Of a DNA stretch of 64,000 bases, positions 52,267 through 60,366 are shown one piece after another. This DNA is from Rugosimonospora acidiphila (GTDB lineage: Bacteria > Actinomycetota > Actinomycetes > Mycobacteriales > Micromonosporaceae). The stretch's first letter is position 1. Every line of letters starts with the position of its first letter. The position numbers were made by a program, and so were the translations under genes. A model generated the notes under the pieces. It was given only the letters and a program-made list of their open reading frames with translations. It was not told the origin of the DNA and did no database searches. The stretch covers positions 1 through 64,000 of the forward strand of contig NZ_BAABJQ010000017.1 of the NCBI RefSeq assembly GCF_039543385.1, written 5' to 3'.

Positions 52267-53481
52267 TCAGGTCGTCGCGCTCGCTGGCGGCGGTTGCCGC
52301 TCGGCGAGCGCGATGCTCAGCAGGGACCGCTGCGCGCCTTCGAGAGTTCGCGGATCCCAACCGGTCAGCTGCTGCCAGCGGTCGAGTCGGTACTTGACGC
52401 TGTTGGGGTGGAGGTGAAGGGCCTCAGCGGTCGCGGCGATGGAGAAGCCGTGGTCGGCGTACGCGCGTACCGCCTCGTACAGATGCGGTTGGTTGGTCGC
52501 CTTCCCCGCGTCGAGCAGCGGGCCGAGCCGTTCGGCGTGCGGCAACAGCGTGGCCAGCAACCACGACGAGCGGAAGCTGACGATCCCGCCCTCTGGCGAT
52601 TGCTGCGCGACGGCCAGGGCGCGTTCGGCGTCAAGCAGGCTCTCGGTGGCACCGCCCAGCCCGGATCGGGGGAGACCGAGCCCGACGGCCAGTCGGCCAT
52701 CGCCGCTGTCCAGCAACTGGACGATGCGGCGCTCCGGAATGCCCTGGGACAGGACCACCAGCATCGGACCGCGAACCACCACGCACTGCGCGCCGCCGTG
52801 GTCGCGCAGGCGCCAACGAAGCTGATCGATGAGCTCGGGTGCCATCAGGGCAACCAGGCAACTGGCCGCCTGGAACATCCCGTCGTTATCGAAGCCCAAC
52901 GCGCGCGCCAGCATTGTGGTCTCCTCGGCGACCGTTCGCCCACCGTAGAGCGCGTCCAGGAGTTGGTGACCAAGATCGATCTGGAGTTCGTCTCGAGCCC
53001 GGGCGACATCGGTGTAGCCGTTGGCGATCGCCGCGCTCGTCATCTGCAACGACGCCATGAGCAGGTCGACCGTCTCACGAGACAGCGCCCCGGATTCGGC
53101 GCGGCTCGCCACCAGTTCCCAGAATCCGCGATAACCATGGTGAAAGGCGCCGAGCACCGCTTCGAGCGGAAGTCCCTGCCGCGCCCGGGTCCGCCCGAGC
53201 GCTCGCGCCCAATCGAGGTCGTCGAGGGTCGGCGGGTGCCGCTGCGCCAACTGCTTCAGCAGCAAGCGGAACTGCCGACGGACGGAGGCTTCGTGTTCGG
53301 CCCAGGACGTCCTGGCGTAGGCCTCGGCGTGGGCCGCGCGTGCCTCGTCGACGATCGGCTTGATCAGCACGGAAGGATTGATCTCGATGTCCCGGCCGAG
53401 CGCCTCGATCAGCGACCAGTCACCGGACTTGTCTGCCTGCCGGCCGCTGTCTGTCACGAACGCTCCGTACCGAACAACCAT
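52267..53481 (-). CDS. PucR/CdaR-type regulator
   Basis: A 404-aa protein. A long helical sensor region (residues 40-200) is followed by a GGDEF-like domain and a C-terminal PucR HTH (ATAEALHLHPNSVKYRLDRW). It is probably an activator. ATG 53481 is used; GTG 53457 is also in frame. The 246 nt upstream hold no gene. Confidence 0.87.
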   Translation of the reverse strand: MVVRYGAFVTDSGRQADKSGDWSLIEALGRDIEINPSVLIKPIVDEARAAHAEAYARTSWAEHEASVRRQFRLLLKQLAQRHPPTLDDLDWARALGRTRARQGLPLEAVLGAFHHGYRGFWELVASRAESGALSRETVDLLMASLQMTSAAIANGYTDVARARDELQIDLGHQLLDALYGGRTVAEETTMLARALGFDNDGMFQAASCLVALMAPELIDQLRWRLRDHGGAQCVVVRGPMLVVLSQGIPERRIVQLLDSGDGRLAVGLGLPRSGLGGATESLLDAERALAVAQQSPEGGIVSFRSSWLLATLLPHAERLGPLLDAGKATNQPHLYEAVRAYADHGFSIAATAEALHLHPNSVKYRLDRWQQLTGWDPRTLEGAQRSLLSIALAERQPPPASATT

Positions 53482-53727
53482 TGGAACAGACCGAGATTAG
53501 CGCGGAATTCCGCTGCGTCGACCTTGAACGAGATCGCTGGGGCCCATTTCGCGTACCGCCAGCTGTTCGCGCACGGGAAACAGGTCGGCCCACTACCCCA
53601 ACCCACGAATGCCTCGCACCCGGCGACGCGGAGCCGTTACCCTGTTCCCCAGGTAGCTTGTCGCAGGTCAAGGGCAAGACGCTGGCAGTCAACGAGCCAT
53701 GATCACTGCCTGACACGGCAGTAGCAC

Positions 53728-54876
53728 CTATCCCCGGCGGCGTCGCGCCGCGCCGGTCCTCAGCCGCTGCCAGCCCGTCATCAGGCGGGCGCCGTTGTTT
53801 CGCACGGCCAACCCGAACCGGGTGGCCGGCACCATCAGCCTCGCGGCCGCGCCGAATCCGTTCTGCTTCGGCGCGACAAGCTTGCGGTGCTCGTACTCGT
53901 AGGCCTTCAGCCCCTGTTCGGGGCGGTCGCGGTGTTCGGCCAGCGTGTGGGCGAGCGTGTACGCCCCCGCCATCGCCAGGCTCGACCCCTCGCCGAACAG
54001 CGATACCGACGACGCGGCGTCGCCGAGCAGCCCTATGCGCCCCTGCGACCAGGTGTCGAGGCGCACCTGGCTGACGGCATCGAAGTAGAGGTCCGGGGCG
54101 TCGCGCACGCGCTCGAGCAGCTCGGGCACGAGCCAGCCGGCGCCCGCGTACGCCTGCTCGACGATGCGCTTGTGCTGGTCGGCCCGCCGGTGGTCGTAGC
54201 CGGGTACGGGCCCGCCGCGCCAGATGAACGCCGCGATGCCGCCGTCGCCGTGCACCGGATGGAGGGAGGCGAGGCGGCCGGGCGTGCCGTAGAGCAGCAC
54301 GTCGGTCGTTGGATTGAGCTCGCGCTCGACGGGCAGAGTGGCCACGTAGAGCCCCCGGTGCTCCACGAAGTCCGTCTCCGGTCCCCAGGCGAGCCTCCGG
54401 ACCGTCGAATGCTGGCCGTCGGTGCCGATGACCAGGTCGAACCGGCGCGGTGCGCCGCGCTCGAAGGTGACGTCGACGCCGCCACCGTCCTGGGTGAGGG
54501 TCGAGATGGAGTCGCCGTAGATGAGTTCGGCGCTGCCGGCCAGGGCATCGCCGATGATTGAGGCCAGGTCGGCCCGGGGCACCTCGACCTCGTTGGTCCG
54601 GTTGACCGACAGGTTCACGCGACTCTTGTGCCGCCCCCGGGCGTCCAACAAGGCGAGGCCGGTGGTCGCCGTCGCGGCGGCGCGCAGCCCGGGGAGCAGG
54701 CCCATCCTCTCGGCGATGGGAAACGCGGGTCCGCGTACGTCGACGGGGTTGCCGCTGGAGCGCTGGGCGGCGGCGCGCTCGACGATCGTCGGCGCGAACC
54801 CGTTGCGGGCGAGCCAGTAGGCGAGGGTCGGGCCGGCCACGCCGGCGCCGGAGATGAGTACGGTATTCGCGGTCAT
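53728..54876 (-). CDS. FAD-dependent monooxygenase
   Basis: A 382-aa class A flavoprotein: LISGAGVAGPTLAYWLARNG, DLVIGTDGQHSTVRRLAW and RIGLLGDAASSVSLFGEGSS are the FAD/NADPH motifs, as in the enzyme at 7142-8248. ATG 54876 follows a TACAGT box by 6 nt, so it is probably leaderless; the longer TTG-start frame runs through the operator. The divergent TetR gene is the likely repressor. Confidence 0.9.
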   Translation of the reverse strand: MTANTVLISGAGVAGPTLAYWLARNGFAPTIVERAAAQRSSGNPVDVRGPAFPIAERMGLLPGLRAAATATTGLALLDARGRHKSRVNLSVNRTNEVEVPRADLASIIGDALAGSAELIYGDSISTLTQDGGGVDVTFERGAPRRFDLVIGTDGQHSTVRRLAWGPETDFVEHRGLYVATLPVERELNPTTDVLLYGTPGRLASLHPVHGDGGIAAFIWRGGPVPGYDHRRADQHKRIVEQAYAGAGWLVPELLERVRDAPDLYFDAVSQVRLDTWSQGRIGLLGDAASSVSLFGEGSSLAMAGAYTLAHTLAEHRDRPEQGLKAYEYEHRKLVAPKQNGFGAAARLMVPATRFGLAVRNNGARLMTGWQRLRTGAARRRRG

Positions 54877-54889
54877 GTCTTGACTGTAT

Positions 54890-54910
54890 GACCAAATTTG
54901 AAATTTGGTC
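54890..54910. promoter_or_regulatory. 21-bp perfect palindrome between monooxygenase and TetR
   Basis: GACCAAATTT and AAATTTGGTC are perfect 10-bp arms around a single G. The site lies beside the -10 boxes of both leaderless genes (TACAGT at 54883-54888 on the other strand; TAATAT at 54917-54922), so one bound dimer could block both. Positions are good to one base. Confidence 0.75.
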
Positions 54911-54928
54911 AAGTGTTAATATCTCCGG

Positions 54929-55567
54929 GTGACAGCACGCACCGATCGCGAGACGAAGATCCTCGATGTCGCCGCCGAACTGCTGGTCCGGCACGGCTAC
55001 CGCCGGGTCAGCATCGACGACGTCGCCGGCGCCGCCGGTGTCGGCAAGGGCACCGTCTACCTGCATTTCAAGACGCGCGAGGAGCTGTTCGGCGCCGTGT
55101 TCGCCCGCGAGGTACGCGGCGCGGTCGCCGATATGGTGGCCGCCCTGCGCGCCGACCCCACCGTCGCGCTGCTGCACCGGTTCGCCGCCGAGTTCTTCCT
55201 GGCGATCCTGCGCCGCCCACTGCTGTACGGCATGGTGATCGGCGACGTGGAGATGTGGGGCAAGCTGGTCGGCTCCGAGCCCGGCCACGACGGCGCCCGG
55301 CACGATGCGGTGATGGCGTCCTATATCGACGTTCTGGCCGCACGGGGCCTGGTGCGCGCGGACCTGGCGCCGCCGGAGCTGAGCTACGCCTTCCAGTCCG
55401 TGTTCGAGGGCTTCATCTACGCCGAGCGCACGGCCGGCGGGACGGGTCCGCGCGAGGACCGGGCGCGGTTGCTGTCGGCAACCGTCGAGCTGGCGTTTTC
55501 CCGGCCGGGTGCCCCCGACGCCGCGCTCGCCGACGAGGCCGCCGCACTGCTGTCCCGCCTGGTCTGA
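54929..55567 (+). CDS. TetR/AcrR family regulator
   Basis: A 212-aa regulator. The HTH is DDVAGAAGVGKGTVYLHFKT (about residues 32-51). TetR_C-type helices follow. GTG 54929 lies 6 nt after TAATAT, so it is probably leaderless. It is divergent from the FAD monooxygenase and likely autoregulates through the palindrome between them. Confidence 0.88.
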   Translation: MTARTDRETKILDVAAELLVRHGYRRVSIDDVAGAAGVGKGTVYLHFKTREELFGAVFAREVRGAVADMVAALRADPTVALLHRFAAEFFLAILRRPLLYGMVIGDVEMWGKLVGSEPGHDGARHDAVMASYIDVLAARGLVRADLAPPELSYAFQSVFEGFIYAERTAGGTGPREDRARLLSATVELAFSRPGAPDAALADEAAALLSRLV

Positions 55568-55767
55568 TCGCCCGCTGCGCGACGAGCGCGAGTTCACGCT
55601 CGACCGGAGTCGGGCCAGGAGGCCAGGTGGGGCGCCAGCGCCAGCGGCTATGTCGTGACGGCCGCGCGCGGTCAAACGGCTAGATGATTGCCTCCAAGGC
55701 CCGGGCTGTCGGGCTTGAACCCGACGTAACGGGGGTTCTAGCGGTGCTGTTGCGCGTCGGTGCGCTT

Positions 55768-56340
55768 TCAGCGTGTGTAGAGTCCGTCGAGGCGGCCGCG
55801 GGCCAGGGCCGGGCCGCTTACAGTGGCGAGCACCGCCCTGGGCTTGGCTGTGTCCAGCGTTGCGTCGCCTTCCGCTGAGGTGACGGCGGTGGGCAGGGCG
55901 AACAGTTGGAAGACGTACCGGTGCAGGCCGTGTCCCTTGATCGGTTCGGGGCCGGAGTAGCCGTGCCCCATTTCTGAACGAAGTACCCGCACTCCCTGGA
56001 CCGGACTTCCTGCGTTCAAGGCTCCGGTGGGCAGCGTGACGAGATCGGGTTCAAGCAGGGCGACACAGTGGACGAACGGGGTGCGGGTGGGAGAGTCGAT
56101 GTCCTGGACGACCAGCAGTAGTTGGGCGGCGCTTGCGGGTATGCCGCTCCAGGCAAGAGCCGGAGAGTGGTTCTCGCCGCCGGCGCGCTTGCCGATGTGG
56201 GCCTTAGGGATAACGCTTCCGTGTTCGAACTCGGAGCTGTGAAGGCCCAGCACCTCGGGTCCAGCCATGGCGGGGAGGTTCCAGGCCAGATGAGCTTCGC
56301 CGGCGCGCTTGTTCTTCAGTAGGGTTCCCAGAATAGTCAT
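55768..56340 (-). CDS. YbhB/YbcL (PEBP) family protein
   Basis: A 190-aa protein of the phosphatidylethanolamine-binding fold: NHSPALAWSGIPASAAQL, VVQDIDSPTRTPFVHCVALL and GPEPIKGHGLHRYVFQLFAL are the ligand-pocket blocks. Function in bacteria is unknown. AAGGA is 6 nt before ATG 56340; the frame to 56505 is not coding. Confidence 0.88.
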   Translation of the reverse strand: MTILGTLLKNKRAGEAHLAWNLPAMAGPEVLGLHSSEFEHGSVIPKAHIGKRAGGENHSPALAWSGIPASAAQLLLVVQDIDSPTRTPFVHCVALLEPDLVTLPTGALNAGSPVQGVRVLRSEMGHGYSGPEPIKGHGLHRYVFQLFALPTAVTSAEGDATLDTAKPRAVLATVSGPALARGRLDGLYTR

Positions 56341-56392
56341 GGTGTGTCCTTGTCTGTCGCGGGTGTGGGTAGGTCTACTGGGGCGCGTTCTC

Positions 56393-57262
56393 TCACCAGC
56401 GGACGGCAGTGAAATCGACCGGTCGAGGCCGTAGCAGACGCGTGCGTTCCACCAGCGCTTGCAGCCGCCGGGACATCTCGTCAGCGGGCAGGCGGTGGCG
56501 GTCACCGTGGCCTGGCAGGATCCATTCGAATCGCAGCCGCCCGACCGTCCTGGCCAGGGAGGTGGCCAACTCCTCGATGGAGTACCAGGTCACGCTTTCC
56601 ACGACTTCCAGATCACCGGTGGCGCGCGACCAGTAGACGCTGTCTCCGCTGAAGCAGTACCGGTCATCCGCGAGGTAGAGCACACTGCCCTGGGTGTGGC
56701 CGGGCAGTGGATGAGCGGTGACCCCCTCGCTGATCTCCAGAGGTTCGAGGCCCGGGATCACGTGGTCCGCGTTCGGTGCCGCGTCGAGGTCGCCCTCGTG
56801 GATCCACAGTTGGGCGCCAAAATAGTCCGCATAGCGGCGGCCGTGTGCGGCGTGGTCTCGATGTGTGAGTAGCACGTCGGTGACCGGGCCCGACGCCGCG
56901 TAACGCTTGGCGAGTTCACGGCTCCAGCGAGGCGTGTCGATCATCATCGCCGTGCCGGACGATCGCAGCAGCAGGTAGGAGTTGGCCCCGGCGGTGTGCC
57001 GGGAGTTGTGTCCGCACATCAGTACGCCGTTGTCCAACGCCATCGGAAAAGGGTCGAGCGCCTGGTCCGGCTGCCCGGACGCCGGGCGGATCGAGCGTGT
57101 GGGGCAGGCGAAGGCGGCTGCGTGGAGGCGCCGGGTCTCCGCCTCGTCGCTGGGCGGGCGCAGGATCTGCGACCTTCCGCTGGCCTCGCCGATCAGGTCG
57201 GGCGCGAGCTGTCGGGCGGCGTCACAGTTGATGCAGCGGTCATCCACGTACCAGCCGTTCAT
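56393..57262 (-). CDS. Ferredoxin–MBL-fold fusion protein
   Basis: A 289-aa protein. Residues 1-60 are a ferredoxin-like domain with C10, C13 and C53, but A16 replaces the third Cys of a 4Fe-4S set. The MBL body has LLTHRDHAAHGRRYADYF (a variant of HxHxDH), LPGHTQGSVLYLADD, CFSGDSVYW and LPGHGDRH. Possible redox or hydrolase role. AAGGAG lies before ATG 57262. Divergent from a MarR gene. Confidence 0.82.
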   Translation of the reverse strand: MNGWYVDDRCINCDAARQLAPDLIGEASGRSQILRPPSDEAETRRLHAAAFACPTRSIRPASGQPDQALDPFPMALDNGVLMCGHNSRHTAGANSYLLLRSSGTAMMIDTPRWSRELAKRYAASGPVTDVLLTHRDHAAHGRRYADYFGAQLWIHEGDLDAAPNADHVIPGLEPLEISEGVTAHPLPGHTQGSVLYLADDRYCFSGDSVYWSRATGDLEVVESVTWYSIEELATSLARTVGRLRFEWILPGHGDRHRLPADEMSRRLQALVERTRLLRPRPVDFTAVRW

Positions 57263-57339
57263 GGCGGGCTCCTTCCAAGCGGAACGACCCAGACCAGGGC
57301 CGGCCGTTGCCCCCTGCACATCCCAGGAGCAACGCATCG

Positions 57340-57366
57340 GATACAGTAGCTGCACAGCTAAGTATC
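57340..57366. promoter_or_regulatory. Imperfect palindrome, candidate MarR operator
   Basis: GATACAGTAGCTG (57340-57352) and CAGCTAAGTATC (57355-57366) pair over GATAC/GTATC and TAGCTG/CAGCTA with one unequal joint. It lies 17 bp upstream of the MarR start and 78 bp from the MBL start. Confidence 0.5.
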
Positions 57367-57382
57367 TGCACCGAGAAGATAA

Positions 57383-57868
57383 ATGGAACCCCGCATGCCC
57401 GTCAAACCGCAGGACGACCAGACCAACGAACTGGCCAACCGGATCATTGCCTCCATGACGGACCTCGCCGGAGCCCTGGGACGACTGAACGACCTGATCG
57501 CCCAGCATCTCGGCATCGCGCAGACCGATCTGCTCTGCCTGCACGTACTCAACCGCGCCGGAGCCTCCACCGCCGGCGCGCTCAGCTCTCAGCTCGGGCG
57601 CACCACTGGCGCAGTCACGCACATGATCGACCGCCTGGAGAAGGCGGGATACGTCCGGCGTAAGCCGGACCCGAAGGACCGCCGCCGCGTACTCGTCGAA
57701 GCCTCGGCCCCAGGACTCGAACGGATCGCATCGTTCTACGAACGGATCGACGCGCGCAGCCGCCGATTGATGGACACCTTCTCCGGCGACCAGCTGGCGG
57801 CGATCCACACCTTCCTTCTGGGCAGTTACGAAAGTGCCGCCGAAGAGTGTGACCACCTGATTCGGTAG
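57383..57868 (+). CDS. MarR family regulator
   Basis: A 161-aa protein: GALSSQLGRTTGAVTHMIDR is the HTH and RRKPDPKDRRRVLVEASAPG the wing. Divergent from the ferredoxin-MBL gene. ATG 57383 or 57395. Confidence 0.88.
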   Translation: MEPRMPVKPQDDQTNELANRIIASMTDLAGALGRLNDLIAQHLGIAQTDLLCLHVLNRAGASTAGALSSQLGRTTGAVTHMIDRLEKAGYVRRKPDPKDRRRVLVEASAPGLERIASFYERIDARSRRLMDTFSGDQLAAIHTFLLGSYESAAEECDHLIR

Positions 57869-57921
57869 CGGGGTCCCGCCTCGCACTCCACGTTTCTTAG
57901 CGTGAGGAGGCGGAGACATCG

Positions 57922-58228
57922 GTGAAGCCAGATCTCGACAGCTTGGCCACCGCACTGTACGTGAGATCCGGCGACCTGCTGAGACAATCACCTCAGCTGG
58001 CACCCTGGCCGGTGGGCATCGCGCCGAAGCTCAACGACGCGGAACTGGTCACGCTGGCGGTGCTGCAGGCCCTGCTGGGCTTCACCTCCGAGCGGCGGTG
58101 GGTCCGTCATGCCCGGTGGCGTGATCGCTCGCGTCCTGCAACGCGTTCTGGCGCTGACCGCCGCGATCTGGCACAACGACCACACCGGCCAGCCCGTCAA
58201 ACGTGCCTTGACCGCCTACGACCACTGA
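57922..58228 (+). pseudogene. IS982-type transposase remnant
   Basis: The 5' part encodes DLDSLATALYVRSGDLLRQS and GIAPKLNDAELVTLAVLQAL, a typical IS982 N-terminus. About 60 codons later the frame shifts, and another frame gives a C-terminus like LALTAAIWHNDHTGQPVKRA up to TGA 58228. An internal deletion of most of the catalytic domain joined the two. GAGGAGG precedes the GTG at 57922. No terminal inverted repeats were delimited. Confidence 0.75.
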
Positions 58229-58279
58229 ACCCCTTGGAAGCAATCAGCTAGTGGGGATCCGGGGCAGGCAGGGCAGTGC

Positions 58280-59260
58280 CTACGCGGCCTTGGTGGCGAG
58301 GTGATGATGACGGCGGGACGCTGCGGGGAAGAGCTTGAACGCGCGGTGGCCGAGGCCGTCGACTTCCTGCGGGGTGAGTATGGCTGAGGCATGCAGCGCC
58401 TCGATGTTGCGGGCCATGCTGGCTTCGTTGGAACAGGGGACCCCGGCGTCGGCGCCGTAGACGAGGTGGTCGCGCGGCACCATGGTGAGCGCCGACGCGA
58501 GGTTGGCGTCCGTTCCGGTCGCAGCGGTATCGAGGTAGAGCCTTGCCAGATCCGCGCGGATGTCGGAGGAGGTCAGGCCCTGCGGGTTGGGTACCCACGG
58601 TTCGGCACCGAGGAGGCCCAGGCGGCCGGAGAGCGCGGGCAGCGCGCCGCCACAGTGCGCGAGCACCACTGTCAGGTTGGGGTATCGGCGGAAGAATCCT
58701 GTGTACAGAAGGTCCACCAGTGCCCGGGTGGTTTCGAAGGTGACCTCGACCAGCGCTGCGGGCTGCCCGAGCGGTGGTGCGATGTCGGTTCTGGGGTGTA
58801 CGAAGAGTACCGCGCGTCGCCGGTCCAACTCCGCCCACACGGGAGCAAGGCGTTGGTCGCTGAGGGAGACACCGTGTCGTTGAGTGGTCAACAGGTAGCC
58901 GTCGGGGTGGGTCTGGGAGTCACCGCGCTCGATCTCGGCCAGGCACGCATCCGGGTCGTCGATGGGCAGTCCGGCCAGTAGACCGAAGCGGTCCGGGTGG
59001 TCCGCGACCAGTTGTGCGCCGTAGTCGTTCCAGACCCGCAGTTGCGGCACGGTGGGCGCCAGCGGCACCGGGCTGAGCATCTGCATGGCAATGCCCAGCC
59101 GGTCCATGGTCGCGAGCGTGGTTTCCGGCTGCCAGTGGTAGGGCTGCGGCGCCAGGAAACGGGCCTCCTGCAATCCGCGCCACTGGGCCTCGCGTTCCTG
59201 CGGCGTTGTCGGTGGGGTGAAGTGCGCATGGATGTCCACCCAGCCGTTTGCCCTGGTCAT
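58280..59260 (-). CDS. Amidohydrolase (ACMSD-like)
   Basis: A 326-aa TIM-barrel metal-dependent hydrolase/decarboxylase. VDIHAHFTPP holds the first two metal His, LAHCGGALPALSGRLGL a third, and VYGADAGVP the Asp. The ACMSD group decarboxylates aromatic intermediates, so an aromatic substrate is possible. GAAGGGG precedes ATG 59260. Divergent from a TetR gene with an 18-bp inverted repeat between. Confidence 0.87.
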   Translation of the reverse strand: MTRANGWVDIHAHFTPPTTPQEREAQWRGLQEARFLAPQPYHWQPETTLATMDRLGIAMQMLSPVPLAPTVPQLRVWNDYGAQLVADHPDRFGLLAGLPIDDPDACLAEIERGDSQTHPDGYLLTTQRHGVSLSDQRLAPVWAELDRRRAVLFVHPRTDIAPPLGQPAALVEVTFETTRALVDLLYTGFFRRYPNLTVVLAHCGGALPALSGRLGLLGAEPWVPNPQGLTSSDIRADLARLYLDTAATGTDANLASALTMVPRDHLVYGADAGVPCSNEASMARNIEALHASAILTPQEVDGLGHRAFKLFPAASRRHHHLATKAA

Positions 59261-59283
59261 AGCATGTTCCCCTTCATCAAGAT

Positions 59284-59333
59284 TTATTGCACTCGGGTGC
59301 AACGATACGATCCCCTGCACCCGAGTGCAATAA
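59284..59333. promoter_or_regulatory. 18-bp perfect inverted repeat, TetR operator
   Basis: TTATTGCACTCGGGTGCA (59284-59301) and TGCACCCGAGTGCAATAA (59316-59333) pair perfectly with a 14-bp spacer. Each arm also contains a smaller imperfect palindrome (TTGCAC..GTGCAA). It lies between the amidohydrolase and TetR starts. A regulator dimer on each arm would bind here. Confidence 0.8.
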
Positions 59334-59341
59334 TTCGTGCT

Positions 59342-59977
59342 GTGACGCAGTCGTGGGCCGGGGAGCCGGATGGAAGGACACGCCACCGGCTGGCCACCCG
59401 GGAGCGGGTGTTCCAGGCGGCCATCAAAGTGTTCGTGACGCGCGGCTACGACAACGCCACCATGAACGAGATAGCGGCCGAGGCCGGAGTGGCCCGACGC
59501 ACCGCCTTCAACCAGTTCGCCGCGAAATCCGACATCGCGGTCGAGTGGGCGATCCGGCGAGGGGCGCATGCCTTTGCGCTGACCCGGCAGGCCGACCGGC
59601 CGACACGATCCGTGCCGGACCGGATCCGGGCCTACTTCCATGAACTCGCGGTGATGACCGAGCACGACTGGGAAGAAACTCGACAACTGACGACCGGCTG
59701 GCTGCGCGGGTACGGTTCGCCGAACCACCGCTCATGGTTGTCCGAGGAACTACGCAACTGGCTGTGCGAGTGGCTACATGGCCAGCCGGACGACCGGCTC
59801 CCCCAAGGGGCCACCGATCCGGGGCTGGCCACCGATGTGCTCTACGACGTCTACCAGGGCGTGCTCATCCGCTGGATGCCGCAACAGTCCCCAGGGCCAG
59901 GGCGGTTCACCGCGGAGGTCGACGCGGCGATCGCGCTCGTGCTGGCCGGCCTGCGCCATTCGGCGCTGTCTGCCTAG
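59342..59977 (+). CDS. TetR/AcrR family regulator
   Basis: A 211-aa regulator. The HTH is NEIAAEAGVARRTAFNQFAA, about residues 43-62. GTG 59342 lies 5 nt after TAATTC, so it may be leaderless; the upstream frame is not coding. Divergent from the amidohydrolase. Confidence 0.88.
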   Translation: MTQSWAGEPDGRTRHRLATRERVFQAAIKVFVTRGYDNATMNEIAAEAGVARRTAFNQFAAKSDIAVEWAIRRGAHAFALTRQADRPTRSVPDRIRAYFHELAVMTEHDWEETRQLTTGWLRGYGSPNHRSWLSEELRNWLCEWLHGQPDDRLPQGATDPGLATDVLYDVYQGVLIRWMPQQSPGPGRFTAEVDAAIALVLAGLRHSALSA

Positions 59978-60366
59978 GTTTGCCGATCCTTCACTGCCGG
60001 GTCAGGAGCAGTCGGGGTCCCTTGCGGTGGGTGCTTTGGCCATGAGCGGTCGCCGACTGGCTGTTGCGACCGGCCGAGGGTAGGGCACGACCATCGCCCG
60101 GCGCGGCCTGATCGCCGAGCCGGTTCCCCTTCATCCGACAGGGGCGATCGTCGCTCGCGGCGCCGCCGGCGGGGCCTCTCGCGGCGCCTCCATGCCGCCA
60201 CGTCGCATCGGTTGTGGACGAGTGGCCGCCGGCCCGAGGCGACGTAATGCGGCGCATCTTCGAGTCGGCGAGGCGAAATCCCCGATCTGGGTGGCGGCGG
60301 GAGGCCCGGCCATGGCAAGCTGTTCTAGAACAGTGCCGATAGTTCTAGAACTGTGAGGTGAGCGCG
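59978..60366. other. 389-nt spacer upstream of trpB
   Basis: No gene seen. It holds the paired palindromes at 60320-60352 and the trpB SD (GAGG). No T-box, no leader peptide with Trp codons and no anti-terminator pair were recognised, so control by the operon's own GntR protein is the simplest reading. Confidence 0.5.
60320..60352. promoter_or_regulatory. Paired palindromes CTGTTCTAGAACAG and AGTTCTAGAACT
   Basis: A perfect 14-bp palindrome (60320-60333) and a perfect 12-bp palindrome (60341-60352) share GTTCTAGAAC; their centres are 20 bp apart. They lie 15-50 bp upstream of trpB. GntR-family sites have this GT..TA..AC form, and a GntR gene ends the operon. Confidence 0.75.

Noticed and set aside
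55690..55735. tRNA fragment or attachment site
   Set aside because: GTCGGGCTTGAACCCGAC (55708-55725) resembles a T-arm but has a 6-nt loop and no other tRNA parts; a plain hairpin is simpler.
59978..60319. trp attenuator or T-box upstream of trpB
   Set aside because: No leader peptide with Trp codons, no specifier or T-box motif was seen.
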